Shown piece after piece: positions 5,479 through 6,177 of a DNA stretch of 6,177 nucleotides (its first letter is position 1; each line of letters starts with the position of its first letter). Position numbers and translations under genes: made by a program. This stretch comes from Candidatus Dormiibacterota bacterium. GTDB lineage: Bacteria; Chloroflexota; Dormibacteria; Aeolococcales; Aeolococcaceae. Below the pieces are notes generated by a model. It ran no database searches, had not been told where the DNA came from, and saw only the letters and a program-made list of their open reading frames with translations. Location of the stretch: contig DAIDIX010000110.1 of the NCBI GenBank assembly GCA_027451645.1, positions 1 through 6,177 of the forward strand, given 5' to 3'.

Positions 5479-5844
5479 CTATGAGGCGTTCTGCTGGGCC
5501 TTTGCCATTGCAACAAAGGCATTGAATGCAGAGGGATCCTCAATGGCAAGGGCGGAAAGCACCTTGCGATTCACCTCGACACCTGCCTTCTTCTGGAGAA
5601 GATAGATGAACTCGCTGTATGAGAGCCCCTCCTGACGGACTGCAGCATTGATGCGTGCAATCCAGAGCCTGCGGAACTCGGACTTGCGGTGCTTCCGGTC
5701 ACGGTACGCATACTGGCCAGCATGCATGACAGCCTCGTTCGTGGCCTTGAAGAGCCTGTGCTGTGCTCCGGTATACCCCTGGGCAAGTTCGCGGATCTTC
5801 TTGTGCCGCGCACGTCCTGTGACGCCACGCTTTACTCGTGCCAT
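5479..5844 (-). CDS. rplT: 50S ribosomal protein L20
   Basis: An early-assembly 23S rRNA-binding protein, 121 residues against the usual 117-120. The N-terminus MARVKRGVTGRARHKKI and the segment GYTGAQHRLFKATNEAVMHA (39-58) are typical, as are YAYRDRKHRKSEFRRLWI (46-nt-rich basic block, about 62-82 region) and LSYSEFIYLLQKKAGVEVNR (about 94-113). The ribosome-binding site AAAGGAG at 5859-5853 lies eight bases before the ATG. The gene is 27 bases after rpmI and 28 before pheS. L20 represses its own operon in several bacteria by binding an RNA mimic of its rRNA site; I see no such site that I can demonstrate here. Confidence 0.97.
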   Translation of the reverse strand: MARVKRGVTGRARHKKIRELAQGYTGAQHRLFKATNEAVMHAGQYAYRDRKHRKSEFRRLWIARINAAVRQEGLSYSEFIYLLQKKAGVEVNRKVLSALAIEDPSAFNAFVAMAKAQQNAS

Positions 5845-5871
5845 GATCGGATCTCCTTTACGACGTTTGGA

Positions 5872-6069
5872 CTACAGATACGGAATGAGACGGCGGATTG
5901 CACGCACATCCTGCGGAGCAAGCTGATGCTTTGCGCGGTAAAGCCTCTTTCGCTTGCTCGACTTGTGCTCGAGGAGATGCGAGCGGAATGCGCGACGCCG
6001 CAAGATCATCCCGCTTCCCGTTGCGCCAAATCGCTTTTGCGCTCCTTTGTGGGTCTTCATCTTGGGCAT
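5872..6069 (-). CDS. rpmI: 50S ribosomal protein L35
   Basis: A small basic protein of the large subunit, 65 residues, exactly the usual length. MPKMKTHKGAQKRFGATGSG at the N-terminus and HLLEHKSSKRKRLYR in the middle (about 31-45) are diagnostic. The frame is open for another 36 codons upstream to the window edge, but the conserved L35 start at ATG 6069 leaves little doubt. It lacks a visible Shine-Dalgarno sequence, unlike rplT, pheS and pheT. It heads the visible part of the rpmI-rplT-pheS-pheT-glycosylase operon. Confidence 0.96.
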   Translation of the reverse strand: MPKMKTHKGAQKRFGATGSGMILRRRAFRSHLLEHKSSKRKRLYRAKHQLAPQDVRAIRRLIPYL

Positions 6070-6177
6070 GGAAACGAGCAGATCGGCGGAGAGGGCGGAA
6101 TTGGGAAGATATAGCTTGTCGATTTGCGAAAACTGGTGGGCCGGACGGACGCGAGTGACATCATCCAGGTTCAGATC
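6070..6177 (-). other. upstream region of rpmI, no gene recognised
   Basis: The usual neighbour here would be infC (IF3). None of the three minus-strand frames shows an IF3 C-terminus: two have a stop within the first 15 bases from the window edge and the third runs in frame into rpmI. A -10-like TATATC (6113-6108) is present, but without a convincing -35. If infC exists next door it must end at or before about 6163. Confidence 0.35.

Noticed and set aside
5451..5549. Upstream extension of pheS to ATG 5549
   Set aside because: It lies within rplT, adds a non-conserved segment, and the ATG at 5450 has a strong AAGGAG.
6070..6177. In-frame N-terminal extension of rpmI to the window edge
   Set aside because: L35 is conserved from MPKMKTHKG and the extension has no start codon or family resemblance.

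Overview
The window is bacterial and splits into two parts. The right nine-tenths is ordinary core genome. A minus-strand operon runs rpmI (L35), rplT (L20), pheS, pheT and a 3-methyladenine DNA glycosylase, and a DedA-family membrane protein meets it tail to tail on the plus strand. PheRS is the bacterial alpha2beta2 type, with a beta subunit carrying OB, B3/4, B5 and FDX-ACB regions. Strong AAGGAG ribosome-binding sites precede rplT, pheS and pheT. I see no infC in front of rpmI and cannot name the phylum.

The left 626 bases are the unusual part. At the left edge a minus-strand gene begins and leaves the window; its first 24 residues look like the N-terminus of an ABC-transporter ATPase. 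Divergent from it is a good sigma-70-like promoter (TTGACT, 16 bp, TACACT, 138-165). About 10 bases after the -10 begins a stretch of roughly 428 nt (171-598) with almost no convincing coding potential but dense base pairing. The two ends pair with each other (171-178 with 591-598, then 180-186 with 574-580). Inside are two long-range domains (202-300 and 325-449), a run of three perfect hairpins (457-510), and an H-type pseudoknot (8-bp and 9-bp perfect stems, 514-565). Two further loop contacts are possible. G-U pairs in three helices favour the plus strand. I read this as a large structured noncoding RNA, or a very long structured 5' leader of the DedA gene. I do not recognise hallmarks of tmRNA, RNase P RNA, SRP RNA, 6S RNA, T-box or common riboswitches, so it is the candidate undescribed element.

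Layout: 1-72 (minus) ABC ATPase start; 138-165 promoter; 171-598 structured RNA; 627-1307 (plus) DedA; 1290-1913 (minus) glycosylase; 1894-4395 (minus) pheT; 4392-5450 (minus) pheS; 5479-5844 (minus) rplT; 5872-6069 (minus) rpmI; 6070-6177 rpmI leader.
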